Positions 7,678 through 15,070 are shown, counted from the stretch's first letter. The stretch is DNA of 18,229 bases from Rhodoferax sp. (GCA_026785765.1 JAJAZK010000569.1:1-18229), one strand, 5' to 3'. Notes: generated by a model from the sequence alone, not told the origin. Numbers and translations are program-made.

Positions 7678-8138
7678 TGCGAGAACCGTTGTTGGCCGAT
7701 CCGCAGCTCGCACGCGGGGGGTCGCGCGATTTGGTCGAGGTGGCAGTTGGTGTCCTTATCCGACCCGATGGCGCTTTCTTGCTGACTTCCAGGCCTGCGG
7801 GAAAAGTTTACGCGGGGTACTGGGAGTTTCCCGGTGGCAAACTCGAACCAGGCGAGTCGGTGGCGACCGCCTTGCGCCGCGAGTTACAAGAGGAACTGGA
7901 CATTTCTGTGCACCAAGCTTTCCCCTGGCGTGATACGCTGGTGGACTACCCGCACGCCCTGGTGCGTCTGAACTTTTGCAAGGTGTTCACCTGGGACGGC
8001 CACTTGCGCATGCGCGAAGGCCAGATGTCCAGCTGGCAGCAACTGCCCGTTAGTGTCGTACCGGTATTGCCTGGAACCATTCCCGTGTTGTCGATGCTGG
8101 CCGACGAGCGCCACTTCCTTGCGCCAACCCACCAATAA
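7677..8138 (+). CDS. mutT: MutT-type Nudix hydrolase
   Basis: A 153-residue Nudix protein, probably an 8-oxo-dGTP diphosphatase that cleans the nucleotide pool to prevent A:T to C:G transversions. The Nudix box spans residues 54-76 (G-x5-E-x7-RELQEELDI). The metal-binding glutamates E69, E72 and E73 are present. The usual Gly near the end of the box is Asp (D75), a tolerated variation. The preceding GYWEFPGGK strand is the MutT signature. The start is the ATG at 7677, which overlaps the stop of the DUF815 gene (TGATG); upstream in-frame starts lie deep inside that gene. In gammaproteobacteria mutT follows yacG on the same strand, whereas here it is convergent with yacG and grouped with argJ. 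A substrate other than 8-oxo-dGTP is possible, since Nudix specificity is hard to read from sequence. Confidence 0.88.
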   Translation: MREPLLADPQLARGGSRDLVEVAVGVLIRPDGAFLLTSRPAGKVYAGYWEFPGGKLEPGESVATALRRELQEELDISVHQAFPWRDTLVDYPHALVRLNFCKVFTWDGHLRMREGQMSSWQQLPVSVVPVLPGTIPVLSMLADERHFLAPTHQ

Positions 8139-8355
8139 CACCATATTCCGAAATTGAGGGATTCGCGAAATTTGAAAACCCGGCATTGGTGCGGGTTTCA
8201 AGCCTGTTTTTGTCACTGCGCCGCAGTTCCAATTGGGTGGCGAAACTGTTGACGGAATCGTCAATGGTCTCGCGTACTTGCGGTGCCTCGAGTAGCTTTC
8301 CACTGAGGGAAATAGGATAACTCCGGCTGGAGCCGATCCGGGGAGTGGTTGGCTG
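8139..8355. other. Convergent intergenic region with stacked inverted repeats
   Basis: This 217-nt region has no credible gene on either strand. Besides the terminator-like hairpin at 8176-8198 it holds CTGCG-C-CGCAG (8216-8226) and a perfect TTGACG-GAAT-CGTCAA inverted repeat (8249-8264). The latter two have no T-tract. They would lie in the 3' untranslated parts of yacG or mutT messages. Confidence 0.5.
8176..8211. terminator. Probable bidirectional terminator between convergent mutT and yacG
   Basis: AAACCC (8176-8181) pairs with GGGTTT (8193-8198), and inside it GCA (8183-8185) pairs with TGC (8190-8192) around the loop TTGG, leaving one bulged G. A T5 run follows at 8207-8211 in the plus direction. 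In the minus direction, T-rich sequence (complement of 8170-8178) lies next to the stem. The position, 38 nt past the mutT stop, suits termination of both converging transcripts. Confidence 0.55.
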
Positions 8356-8577
8356 TTACTGCAGAGGCAGCGGCGGTGGCGCCGGCGCGTCGTCCTCGCC
8401 TTTCGCGGAATGCGCTGGCAAGCGGAACCCTTCATCTGCCCAGGCGCCGAAATCGAATGCTTTGCAACGCTCGCCGCAAAATGGTCGATAAGGATTCTGC
8501 GGCCCAAACACGCTGTCGCCTTTGCAACGCGGGCAGGCGACGATACGCTGCGCGCCTGGTTTGGAAGGCTGTCTCAA
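8356..8577 (-). CDS. yacG: DNA gyrase inhibitor YacG
   Basis: Small zinc protein (73 residues) that binds GyrB and blocks gyrase from engaging DNA. The four zinc cysteines are C15 and C18 (ACPRCKG) and C34 and C38 (RPFCGERCK). The family motif that follows, DFGAWADEGFRLP, is intact apart from the common DLG being DFG, and FCSERC being FCGERC. The C-terminal tail is Pro/acidic and disordered, as usual. No in-frame ATG or GTG exists between the upstream in-frame stop and the first cysteine, so the TTG at 8577 is the likely start; it has GAGG nine bases upstream as a ribosome binding site. It is the last gene of the pilB-to-yacG run and begins 28 nt after the zapD stop. See also the mini-ORF in that gap. 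Confidence 0.88.
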   Translation of the reverse strand: MRQPSKPGAQRIVACPRCKGDSVFGPQNPYRPFCGERCKAFDFGAWADEGFRLPAHSAKGEDDAPAPPPLPLQ

Positions 8578-8606
8578 CGCGGATGGCCTCGTGTGCCGGC
8601 AGCCAT
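8574..8606 (-). other. Possible 10-codon leader mini-ORF between zapD and yacG
   Basis: On the minus strand an ATG at 8606 overlaps the zapD stop (TGATG, 8608-8604). It opens a 10-codon frame (MAAGTRGHPR) whose TGA (8576-8574) overlaps the TTG start of yacG (8577-8575). This stop/start chain could pass ribosomes from zapD to yacG. It may equally be chance, since the peptide has no recognisable features. Confidence 0.25.
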
Positions 8607-9361
8607 CAGGCGCAAAGCGTCAGTTCAAAAGGGCAGTCATCGCTGGCTGGCTGCATGCGGTCGTCGCCACCCTGGCGCATGAAACGGATCGACACCATGA
8701 GCCGGTTGCCGCTGATCTCCGGTATCACCGCGAGCGACGAATCAAGCAGCAGTCGCAGCAATTGAAAGCTCTTGCCTTGCGGCAGATTTTGCTGGAACTG
8801 TCCGGCGTTGGCGATGACCTTCTGCGCTGAGCCGGTCTCGCGCAACAGCTTCAGAACCAGCGTCACGGCGTCGGCCAGCGGCGCCAAGGTTGACGCCCAG
8901 CGCTGCAAATCGGAACGCCGCGTCTCGCAAGCCAGATGTTGCCATGCGTAATACGCGGGCAGATCGAACTCGCAGGTTCCGCCCGGAATTCCAATACGGC
9001 TGCGAATACCCATCAACCAGTCGTTCTCCGTCAATGCATGTCCCGCCTTGCCAGGCAGGCTCGCGAGCGCGGCATAACACCGGTCAATTTGAGCGATCAC
9101 GCCCTCAAGCGCTGGTTCAGAGATAGCCGGATTGCCACGGTAGCCGTTAAGCACCTGCTTGTTCTTTTCGAGGTCTTTGAGCAGGTCGGACTTCAGATCG
9201 GCGCGTGCGCCCACATCCATCACCTCGAAGATTGTCGCCAGAGCGTAGTGATGGTCCAGCGGATGATCACGTGCCACCAGTTCTGCCATTCGCCGAAACA
9301 ATTGTTCAAGGCGCAAATAGGTTCGAATGCGCTCGTTGAAAGGGTATTCGTAGAGGATCAC
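8606..9361 (-). CDS. zapD: Cell division protein ZapD (YacF)
   Basis: Cytoplasmic FtsZ-binding protein that bundles FtsZ filaments and stabilises the Z-ring. From the GTG at 9361 it has 251 residues, close to the roughly 247 of E. coli ZapD. It begins VILYEYPFNERIRTYLRLEQLFRRM, the family N-terminus (usually MILYEYPFNERIRTLLRLE). The alpha-helical N-terminal half is followed by the beta-strand domain containing CEFDLPAYYAWQHL and, near the end, ISGNRLMVSIRFM. I prefer the GTG because the longer ATG frame (from 9415) would add 18 residues that do not look like the family and would overlap coaE by 32 nt; the GTG start leaves a 22-nt gap. The ribosome binding site is weak. The order coaE-zapD-yacG is conserved across beta- and gammaproteobacteria. 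Confidence 0.93.
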   Translation of the reverse strand: MILYEYPFNERIRTYLRLEQLFRRMAELVARDHPLDHHYALATIFEVMDVGARADLKSDLLKDLEKNKQVLNGYRGNPAISEPALEGVIAQIDRCYAALASLPGKAGHALTENDWLMGIRSRIGIPGGTCEFDLPAYYAWQHLACETRRSDLQRWASTLAPLADAVTLVLKLLRETGSAQKVIANAGQFQQNLPQGKSFQLLRLLLDSSLAVIPEISGNRLMVSIRFMRQGGDDRMQPASDDCPFELTLCA

Positions 9362-9383
9362 ACAGTACTTTCTGGGCAGTGAA

Positions 9384-9983
9384 TCATAGCCCGAAGCGCT
9401 GCACCAGTTGATCAACTTCGACCATCAGTGTTGACATCAAGGTACCCGAGTTGAACAGCACCATGTCAGCGGCACGCAGGCGCTCGCCGCGAGACGCCTG
9501 GGAGTCGATGATGCGCTCCACGGCAGCCTTGTCAAGGCCACTGCGTGCCATGACCCGTTCGATTTGCACAGTCCGAACACAGTCCACTACCAGTACCGCG
9601 TCCACGCGTTTCCGCCAGCGGCGCGACTCCACCAACAACGGAATATCGAACACGATGCTGCGCACACCAGCGGCAACAGCCACTGCTTCTTGCCGTGTCG
9701 ATTCCTTGCCAACGAGGGGATGGATAATGGATTCAAGCCGCTCGCGTATCTGTGGGTCGGCAAAAGTCGCGTGGCGCATGCGGTCGCGGTCCAGGGCACC
9801 GTCATTGGTAAGGAATTCCTTACCAAAGGTCAGTGTGATCAAGGCGATTGCCGAACCACCTGCGCCGGTTGTGGACCTGGAGATGGCGTCGGCGTCGATG
9901 AGCGAGGCACCATGGCTGCGCAACAAGTTGGCAACGGTGCTCTTGCCGCTGCCGATTCCACCCGTCAGTCCCAGGCGCAGCAT
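9384..9983 (-). CDS. coaE: Dephospho-CoA kinase CoaE
   Basis: Catalyses the last step of coenzyme A synthesis, ATP-dependent phosphorylation of the 3'-hydroxyl of dephospho-CoA. It is 199 residues long from the ATG at 9983, normal for the family. Walker A is GGIGSGKST (8-16), directly after the short first strand MLRLGLT. The DADAISR segment, the HP element in ESIIHPLV and the VFDIPLLVES core strand (the family's PLLFE region) are all present. The lid region MARSGLDKAAVERIIDSQAS is also typical. The ORF could be extended upstream, but that would read through the pilD end; the ATG at 9983 lies 4 nt after the pilD stop. Expression is therefore likely coupled to the pilus genes. Confidence 0.95.
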   Translation of the reverse strand: MLRLGLTGGIGSGKSTVANLLRSHGASLIDADAISRSTTGAGGSAIALITLTFGKEFLTNDGALDRDRMRHATFADPQIRERLESIIHPLVGKESTRQEAVAVAAGVRSIVFDIPLLVESRRWRKRVDAVLVVDCVRTVQIERVMARSGLDKAAVERIIDSQASRGERLRAADMVLFNSGTLMSTLMVEVDQLVQRFGL

Positions 9984-9987
9984 CGCG

Positions 9988-10860
9988 TCATCGGGCAAGC
10001 TGCGAAAACGGAAAGGCGAACGGCACCAGTTGCTCCAGACGGCCGGGGCCACACGCCATGGCCAGCATGCCAGCCCCCGCCAGGAACGGACCGAAGGGGA
10101 TGGGGATATCCCGGTTTGCGATGCGGCCCCCGACCATCAGGCCCAGGCCGAGCACCGACCCAACCAGCGAGGAAAGCAGGATCAGCGCAACCAGATACTC
10201 GACGCCAAACCAGGCGCCCAGCCCTGCCAGCAACTTGAAATCCCCGTGTCCCATGCCCTGTTTTCCCGTCAGGCGGTGGTGGACCTGGTACACCGTCCAC
10301 AGACTCAGATAGCCAAAGACCGCACCCCAGACCGCTGATTTGACCGGTACAGTGGTCCACCCGGCGGCGGCGGTCGCCAACCCAAGCCACAGAATCAGGT
10401 AATTCAAGTCGTCTGGCAACAATTGTGTATCCAGGTCGATAAAGAACTGGATGATCAACAGGCCCGCAAGCGCCGCCCAGACCATGGTTGTCACGGTGAG
10501 TCCATGCTGACTTGCCAAGAGCGCAAAGAAACCTGCCGTTGCCAACTCGATCAACGGGTAACGTAGGCTGATCCGGACTCCGCAATTCGAGCATTTGCCA
10601 CGCAAAAAGACGTAACTCAACACCGGGATGTTTTCATACCACCGAATCTGATGCTGGCAACTCGGGCAGCGCGAGCGTGGCTGCAGCAGGTTATAGGGCT
10701 CGGTCAACTTTGGTTCTTGCCCCGCGAGCTCAGCGCAGTTCATTGCCCATTCTGCCTCGAGCATCTTTGGCACGCGGTGAATGACTACGTTGAGGAAACT
10801 TCCGATGAGCAAACCGAGGACGCCGAACAGGACTGTGTCCAGCCCGGCCGACACCAGCAT
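9988..10860 (-). CDS. pilD: Type IV prepilin peptidase / N-methyltransferase PilD
   Basis: Inner-membrane aspartic protease that cleaves the leader of type IV prepilins and pseudopilins after Gly, then methylates the new N-terminus. It is 290 residues long with a hydrophobic multi-pass topology. The N-terminal A24 methyltransferase domain carries the cytoplasmic zinc pairs C65/C68 (CPSC) and C90/C93 (CSNC). The protease aspartates lie in FFIDLDTQLLPD (D142, D144) and in the GMGHGD motif (D207), as expected for GxGD peptidases. The ATG at 10860 overlaps the pilC stop (TGATG), so translation is coupled to pilC. It may also serve a type II secretion system if one exists elsewhere in the genome. 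Confidence 0.96.
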   Translation of the reverse strand: MLVSAGLDTVLFGVLGLLIGSFLNVVIHRVPKMLEAEWAMNCAELAGQEPKLTEPYNLLQPRSRCPSCQHQIRWYENIPVLSYVFLRGKCSNCGVRISLRYPLIELATAGFFALLASQHGLTVTTMVWAALAGLLIIQFFIDLDTQLLPDDLNYLILWLGLATAAAGWTTVPVKSAVWGAVFGYLSLWTVYQVHHRLTGKQGMGHGDFKLLAGLGAWFGVEYLVALILLSSLVGSVLGLGLMVGGRIANRDIPIPFGPFLAGAGMLAMACGPGRLEQLVPFAFPFSQLAR

Positions 10861-12077
10861 CAGACAACGGCCCCAAGCTTGAAGATTGGCAGGTACATCG
10901 CGACCACAATTCCGCCGATGACGGTGCCCAGGATCACGATGATGATCGGCTCCATCAGACTGGAGATGCCAGCCACCATGTCATCGACTTCGGCTTCGAA
11001 GAAGTCAGCCGCCTTGGCGAGCATATGGTCGATGGAGCCGGACTCTTCGCCGATTGAACACATCTGCAGGACCATGGATGGGAAGATATTGGCGTTCGTC
11101 ATGGCCACCGTCAAGGCAGTGCCGGTGGATACCTCGTGCTGTATCTTGACGGTTGCCTGCGCAAACACAGAGTTGCCGGATGCCCCCCCAACCGAGTCCA
11201 ATGCCTCGACCAGCGGCACACCCGCAGCAAACATTGTCGACAGGGTGCGGGTCCAGCGCGCGATGCAGGACTTTTCGACCAGCACGCCGAATATGGGCAA
11301 CTTCAGCATGACGCGATCCATGATGGCTTGCATCTTCTCGTTGCGTTTCCAGGCCTCCATGAAGAAGTAAACGCCGCCCCCGATCCCGCCGAAAATAAGC
11401 CACCACCATTTCACGAACACCTCGCTCATCGCGATGACGATCAAGGGCGGAGCAGGCAATTCGCCACCGAAGTTTGAGAACACCTCCTTGAAGGCAGGAA
11501 TCACAAAAATCATGATTACAGACACGACCACGAAGGCGACGATCAACACCGTGATCGGGTACATCAGCGCTGACTTGATTTTGGACTTGATCGCCTCGGT
11601 CTTTTCCATATAGACCGCCAACCGGTCCAGCAACTGGTCCAGGATACCGGCAGACTCACCAGCTTCCACCAGGTTGCAATACAGGTTGTCGAAGTACAGG
11701 GGAAACTTGCGGAATGCCACACTCAGTGAGGTTCCAGTTTCCACGTCGGTACGAATGTCGTTGAGCAGCTTGGTGACACGGGGATTGGGGTTTCCGCGGC
11801 CAACGATGTCGAACGCCTGCAAAAGAGGAACGCCGGCCTTCATCATGGTCGCCAGCTGGCGCGTGAAAATCGCCATATCCTTGGGTTTGATTGAGCCGCC
11901 CCCACCGATACGGCGTTTCTTGATCTTTACCGGGATGACGCCTTGGCGCCGGAGCGAAGCGAGGACCTGGTTCTGGCCCGACGCCCTGGTCTCGCCACGC
12001 ACTTGTTTGCCATTGCGGTCCTTGCCCTCCCACTCGTAGACTGCATCCCCCGATTGCTTTGCCTTCGCAGTTGCCAT
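10860..12077 (-). CDS. pilC: Type IV pilus inner-membrane platform protein PilC
   Basis: GspF/PilC-family platform protein of 405 residues that links the PilB/PilT ATPases to pilin insertion and removal. It has an N-terminal cytoplasmic segment (YEWEGKDRNGKQVRGE, typical) and two T2SSF domains. The first, starting around FTRQLATMMKAGVPLLQAFDIV (about 90-112), is followed by a hydrophobic segment near 168-195. The second, starting around RWTRTLSTMFAAGVPLVEAL (about 274-294), ends in a final transmembrane helix (about 375-397). The glycine-rich hydrophobic stretch WWWLIFGGIGGGVYFFMEAW (about 222-242) is the middle membrane segment. The ATG at 12077 has AGAGGA a few bases upstream as a good ribosome binding site. 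It lies 22 nt after pilB, and its stop overlaps pilD. Confidence 0.96.
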   Translation of the reverse strand: MATAKAKQSGDAVYEWEGKDRNGKQVRGETRASGQNQVLASLRRQGVIPVKIKKRRIGGGGSIKPKDMAIFTRQLATMMKAGVPLLQAFDIVGRGNPNPRVTKLLNDIRTDVETGTSLSVAFRKFPLYFDNLYCNLVEAGESAGILDQLLDRLAVYMEKTEAIKSKIKSALMYPITVLIVAFVVVSVIMIFVIPAFKEVFSNFGGELPAPPLIVIAMSEVFVKWWWLIFGGIGGGVYFFMEAWKRNEKMQAIMDRVMLKLPIFGVLVEKSCIARWTRTLSTMFAAGVPLVEALDSVGGASGNSVFAQATVKIQHEVSTGTALTVAMTNANIFPSMVLQMCSIGEESGSIDHMLAKAADFFEAEVDDMVAGISSLMEPIIIVILGTVIGGIVVAMYLPIFKLGAVV

Positions 12078-12099
12078 ATGGTCCTCTGGGTACCTTTTT

Positions 12100-13833
12100 C
12101 TATTCGTTCGTCACAGCGAGTATTTCTTCAAGCGACGTAAGGCCCAGCCGGACCTTGCGAAGACCCGATCGGCGCAGCGACTCAACACCCTCTTTCTCAG
12201 CCTGCTGCGCAATGTCAAGTGCGCTGCCGTCGCGCAGGATGATGCGTTGAATCTCCTCACTGATGGGCATGACCTGGTAGATGCCGACGCGACCCTTGTA
12301 ACCACCATTGCACGCTGAGCAGCCCACCGGCCGATATGGTGTCCAGGAGCCATCAACCTCGTCACCGCGGAAACCGGCGTCCAGCAGTGCCTTCTTGGGC
12401 ACGTCAAGTACTTCTTTGCAATTTGTGCAAAGTCTGCGCGCCAAGCGCTGAGCGGTGATCAAAATCACGCTGGACGCGATGTTGAACGGCGCAATACCCA
12501 TGTTGCGCATACGGGTCAAGGTCGTCGGCGCGTCGTTCGTATGCAAGGTCGACAACACGAGATGTCCAGTTTGCGCAGCCTTTATCGCGATATCAGCCGT
12601 TTCCAGATCCCTGATCTCGCCCACCATGATGATGTCCGGGTCTTGGCGCAAGAACGACTTCAGAGCCACTGCAAAGGTCAGGCCAGCCTTGTCGTTTACG
12701 TTGACCTGGTTGACGCCTGGCAGGTTGATTTCGGACGGATCTTCCGCCGTGGCAATGTTGACGCCGGGCTTATTGAGCAGGTTAAGGCAGGTGTACAGCG
12801 AAACGGTTTTGCCCGAGCCGGTCGGACCGGTCACCAGAACCATGCCGTAGGGTCGTCCAATTGCCTCCAATAGGCGTTCTTTCTCGATCGCCTCGTAGCC
12901 CAACGCGTCGACTCCGAGCTTGGCACTGCTCGGGTCCAGGATACGGATCACGATCTTTTCGCCAAACAGCGTGGGCAAGGTACTGACCCGAAAGTCGATC
13001 ACCCGGTTTGGACCGATCTTGAGCTTCATCTTCCCGTCTTGCGGCACCCGCTTTTCCGAGATGTCCATCTTGGATATGACCTTGATGCGGGAGGCCAGCT
13101 TATCCTTGATCGCAATGGGAGGTGCCGCGATTTCCCGCAACTCGCCGTCGATTCGAAAACGCACCCGGTACGTGTGCTCGTAGGGTTCGAAGTGCAAATC
13201 GGAGGCTCGCATGCTGAATGCGTCCAAAAGCATCTTGTGGAGAAACTTGACGACTGGAGCGTCGTCTACTTCCGAGATGGTTGTCTGCTCGGCATCACCA
13301 AGTCCGTCCGCTGCCGCTTCGTCAAACTCGAACTCGCCGCCGATGATTTCTTCCATCGTTTCGCTGGCAGTGGCGGAACTGGCTTCGACCAGCTTGAGCA
13401 GCTTGTCGTATTCGGCAATCACCCAGTCGACCCCCAGCTGGGTGGCAAACTTGATTTTTTCGACGGCCTCCTGGTCTGAAGGATCGGCAGTTGCGACAGT
13501 CAGGCGGTTGTTGCGTTTGCTCAGCACCACGACCCGGTAGGACTGGCAGATCTTGCTGTCCAGCAGCCCTTTGGGCAAACGTTGCGCATCCAGCGCGTCC
13601 AGGTCAACAAGTGGTGCGGCAAAAGCCGACGACATGGTGTGCGCCAGGTCGGACGCCGACACTGCACCGGAGCCGGTCAGTTCAGCGATGAAGCTGGTTC
13701 TGCCGCTGGAGGCCTTGCGATAAATCTCCTCCGCGGATTTCTGCCCGAGCTTTCCAGCAAGAATCAGCGCCCGGCCGAGTCCCGGCAGGGCGATGCTCGT
13801 GCTCTCTTTGCTGGCTGTTTCGACTGCGGACAT
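12100..13833 (-). CDS. pilB: Type IV pilus assembly ATPase PilB
   Basis: GspE/PilB hexameric ATPase that powers pilus extension. From the ATG at 13833 it is 577 residues (MSAVETASKESTS). An N-terminal MshEN-type domain (about 15-150), which binds cyclic di-GMP in some relatives, is followed by an acidic linker (160-190) and the ATPase core. Visible motifs are Walker A GPTGSGKT (336-343), the Asp box ATAEDPSEINLPG (361-373), the Walker B region DIIMVGEIRDLETADIA (400-416, E406), the His box HLVLSTLHTNDA (424-435), and the zinc cysteines C469, C472, C505 and C508. The ORF extends 40 residues further upstream, but that part is low-quality sequence overlapping a likely promoter. It is the first gene of a pilB-pilC-pilD-coaE-zapD-yacG run. 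No pilA pilin gene is in the window, so the major pilin is encoded elsewhere. Confidence 0.96.
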   Translation of the reverse strand: MSAVETASKESTSIALPGLGRALILAGKLGQKSAEEIYRKASSGRTSFIAELTGSGAVSASDLAHTMSSAFAAPLVDLDALDAQRLPKGLLDSKICQSYRVVVLSKRNNRLTVATADPSDQEAVEKIKFATQLGVDWVIAEYDKLLKLVEASSATASETMEEIIGGEFEFDEAAADGLGDAEQTTISEVDDAPVVKFLHKMLLDAFSMRASDLHFEPYEHTYRVRFRIDGELREIAAPPIAIKDKLASRIKVISKMDISEKRVPQDGKMKLKIGPNRVIDFRVSTLPTLFGEKIVIRILDPSSAKLGVDALGYEAIEKERLLEAIGRPYGMVLVTGPTGSGKTVSLYTCLNLLNKPGVNIATAEDPSEINLPGVNQVNVNDKAGLTFAVALKSFLRQDPDIIMVGEIRDLETADIAIKAAQTGHLVLSTLHTNDAPTTLTRMRNMGIAPFNIASSVILITAQRLARRLCTNCKEVLDVPKKALLDAGFRGDEVDGSWTPYRPVGCSACNGGYKGRVGIYQVMPISEEIQRIILRDGSALDIAQQAEKEGVESLRRSGLRKVRLGLTSLEEILAVTNE

Positions 13834-13870
13834 AGCCTGAAAATGTACTCCGGCGAAGACGAATCGCCTA

Positions 13871-13899
13871 ATCATCCCCGATTGCCTGTTTGCTGTAAA
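13871..13899 (-). promoter_or_regulatory. Candidate sigma-70 promoter for pilB
   Basis: On the minus strand, TTTACA (13899-13894; five of six match TTGACA) is separated by 17 nt from GATGAT (13876-13871; four of six match TATAAT). Transcription would start near 13864 and give a leader of about 30 nt before the pilB ATG. No sigma-54 type GG-N10-GC element was recognised. This is by eye only. Confidence 0.35.
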
Positions 13900-13957
13900 T
13901 CGAAAGCAGGCCCGTTGCGCAGAGGTGGATGTTGTTTGACAACAAATACCCATTTTC

Positions 13958-14034
13958 TGGTCGGGGTGAGAGGATTCGAACCTCCGGCCTCTACGTCCCG
14001 AACGTAGCGCTCTACCAGGCTAAGCTACACCCCG
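13958..14034 (-). tRNA. proK: tRNA-Pro (anticodon CGG), CCA encoded
   Basis: Read on the minus strand, the 77-nt gene starts CGGGGTGTAGC and ends CACCCCG-A-CCA, forming a perfect 7-bp acceptor stem (14034-14028 with 13968-13962). The anticodon arm is CTACG-TTCGGGA-CGTAG, so the anticodon is CGG, reading CCG proline codons. The T-arm GGAGG-TTCGAAT-CCTCT (one mismatched pair) is present, and the CCA end is genomically encoded. The C1-G72 pair is typical of proline tRNAs. It lies 24 nt downstream of the ispB stop on the same strand, so it may be processed from an ispB transcript or use a promoter inside ispB. The gene symbol follows E. coli naming of the CGG isoacceptor. Confidence 0.95.
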
Positions 14035-14058
14035 ACGGCTGCCCCTAAGACTGATCAT

Positions 14059-15045
14059 TCAGCTATTGCGCCCCAGCAGTTGCCTTGCTAATTCTATCAA
14101 ACAGTCGGTGTGCGGCCCTTGCGGAAGGGTGCTCGCGGCTGCCACAGCGCGCTGCGCTTCCAGCGCGGCGCAATCCCTGGAAAAGTCCAGCGCGCCAGTC
14201 TGGCGCACGATGGATATCACATCCTCCAGCATGCCGGTGGCGCCGGATTCAATGGCGCCACGAATCAGGTCCTGCTGCGCCGCGCTGCCGCGTTGCATGG
14301 CCGAAATCAGTGGCAGTGTCGCTTTCCCTTCGCGCAGGTCGTCGCCCAAGCTCTTGCCCATCACGGCCGCATCCCCGGCATAGTCGAGGACGTCATCGAT
14401 TACTTGAAATGCGGTGCCAAGGGCCTGGCCATACTCGGCACACTGGGCTTCCTCCGCCGCGGACGCCCCTGCCAGGATCGCTCCCACCCGGGCGCTGGCC
14501 TCAAACAGTTTGGCAGTCTTGGAGCGAATTACGTGCAGGTAACCGGCCTCGTCCAGCGCCGCGTTGTGCATGTTCATCAGTTGCAAGACTTCTCCCTCCG
14601 CGATCACGTTGGTTGCATCGGCCAGCACGGCCATCACGCGCATGTTGTTGGCGTCCACCATCATCTGAAAAGCGCGCGAATACAGAAAATCACCAACCAG
14701 AACGCTAGCCGGATTCCCGAACGACTGGTTGGCTGTCGCGTTGCCGCGGCGCATCGCAGATTCATCGACGACATCGTCGTGCAACAGGGTTGCGGTATGG
14801 ATAAATTCGACCACAGCAGCGAGGTTGAATCGTTGTGGCCCTTCGAAACCCAGTGCCCCGCAGGTCAAAAGCAATAGCGCCGGGCGCAGCCGTTTCCCGC
14901 CCGCCGCGATGATGTAGCGTGATACGGTGCCGACCAGGGGGACACCCGACTCCAAACGGCGCGCGATCACCGCGTCGACGTGCTGCATATCCTGCCCGAT
15001 GATCGACAACAGGGAAGGAGTCTGGGTTGGGGGGAGGCTAAGCAA
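14059..15045 (-). CDS. ispB: Octaprenyl diphosphate synthase (trans-polyprenyl synthase)
   Basis: Makes the long isoprenoid side chain of ubiquinone by adding isopentenyl diphosphate units to an allylic starter. Both aspartate-rich motifs are present: HDDVVDE (first, D90-D94 in this numbering) and VIDDVLDYAGD (second, D217-D221). The substrate-contact segment AAGGKRLRPALLLL and SKTAKLFEAS (the family's T-A-x-L region) are also there. I place the start at TTG 15045, giving 328 residues, close to the E. coli length (323). The ORF reaches TTG 15114, but this lies upstream of a TATAAT-like box on the same strand (15076-15071), so those codons would precede the transcript start. The first in-frame ATG (14988) would leave only 309 residues. 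No good ribosome binding site is seen for any choice. Chain length (C40 rather than C45 or C50) is inferred from family similarity. It is divergent from rplU, as usual. Confidence 0.9.
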   Translation of the reverse strand: MLSLPPTQTPSLLSIIGQDMQHVDAVIARRLESGVPLVGTVSRYIIAAGGKRLRPALLLLTCGALGFEGPQRFNLAAVVEFIHTATLLHDDVVDESAMRRGNATANQSFGNPASVLVGDFLYSRAFQMMVDANNMRVMAVLADATNVIAEGEVLQLMNMHNAALDEAGYLHVIRSKTAKLFEASARVGAILAGASAAEEAQCAEYGQALGTAFQVIDDVLDYAGDAAVMGKSLGDDLREGKATLPLISAMQRGSAAQQDLIRGAIESGATGMLEDVISIVRQTGALDFSRDCAALEAQRAVAAASTLPQGPHTDCLIELARQLLGRNS

Positions 15046-15070
15046 TTCCGAAACGGGAGGTTTATGGCAA

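Noticed and set aside
9451..10338. Plus-strand ORFs across coaE and pilD
   Set aside because: Antisense to two clear genes with catalytic motifs; Ser/Arg-rich low-complexity translations.
13582..14007. Plus-strand ORF of 141 codons ending in VGVRGFEPPASTSRT
   Set aside because: This C-terminus is the well-known false translation of the reverse strand of a tRNA gene. The rest runs antisense to pilB.
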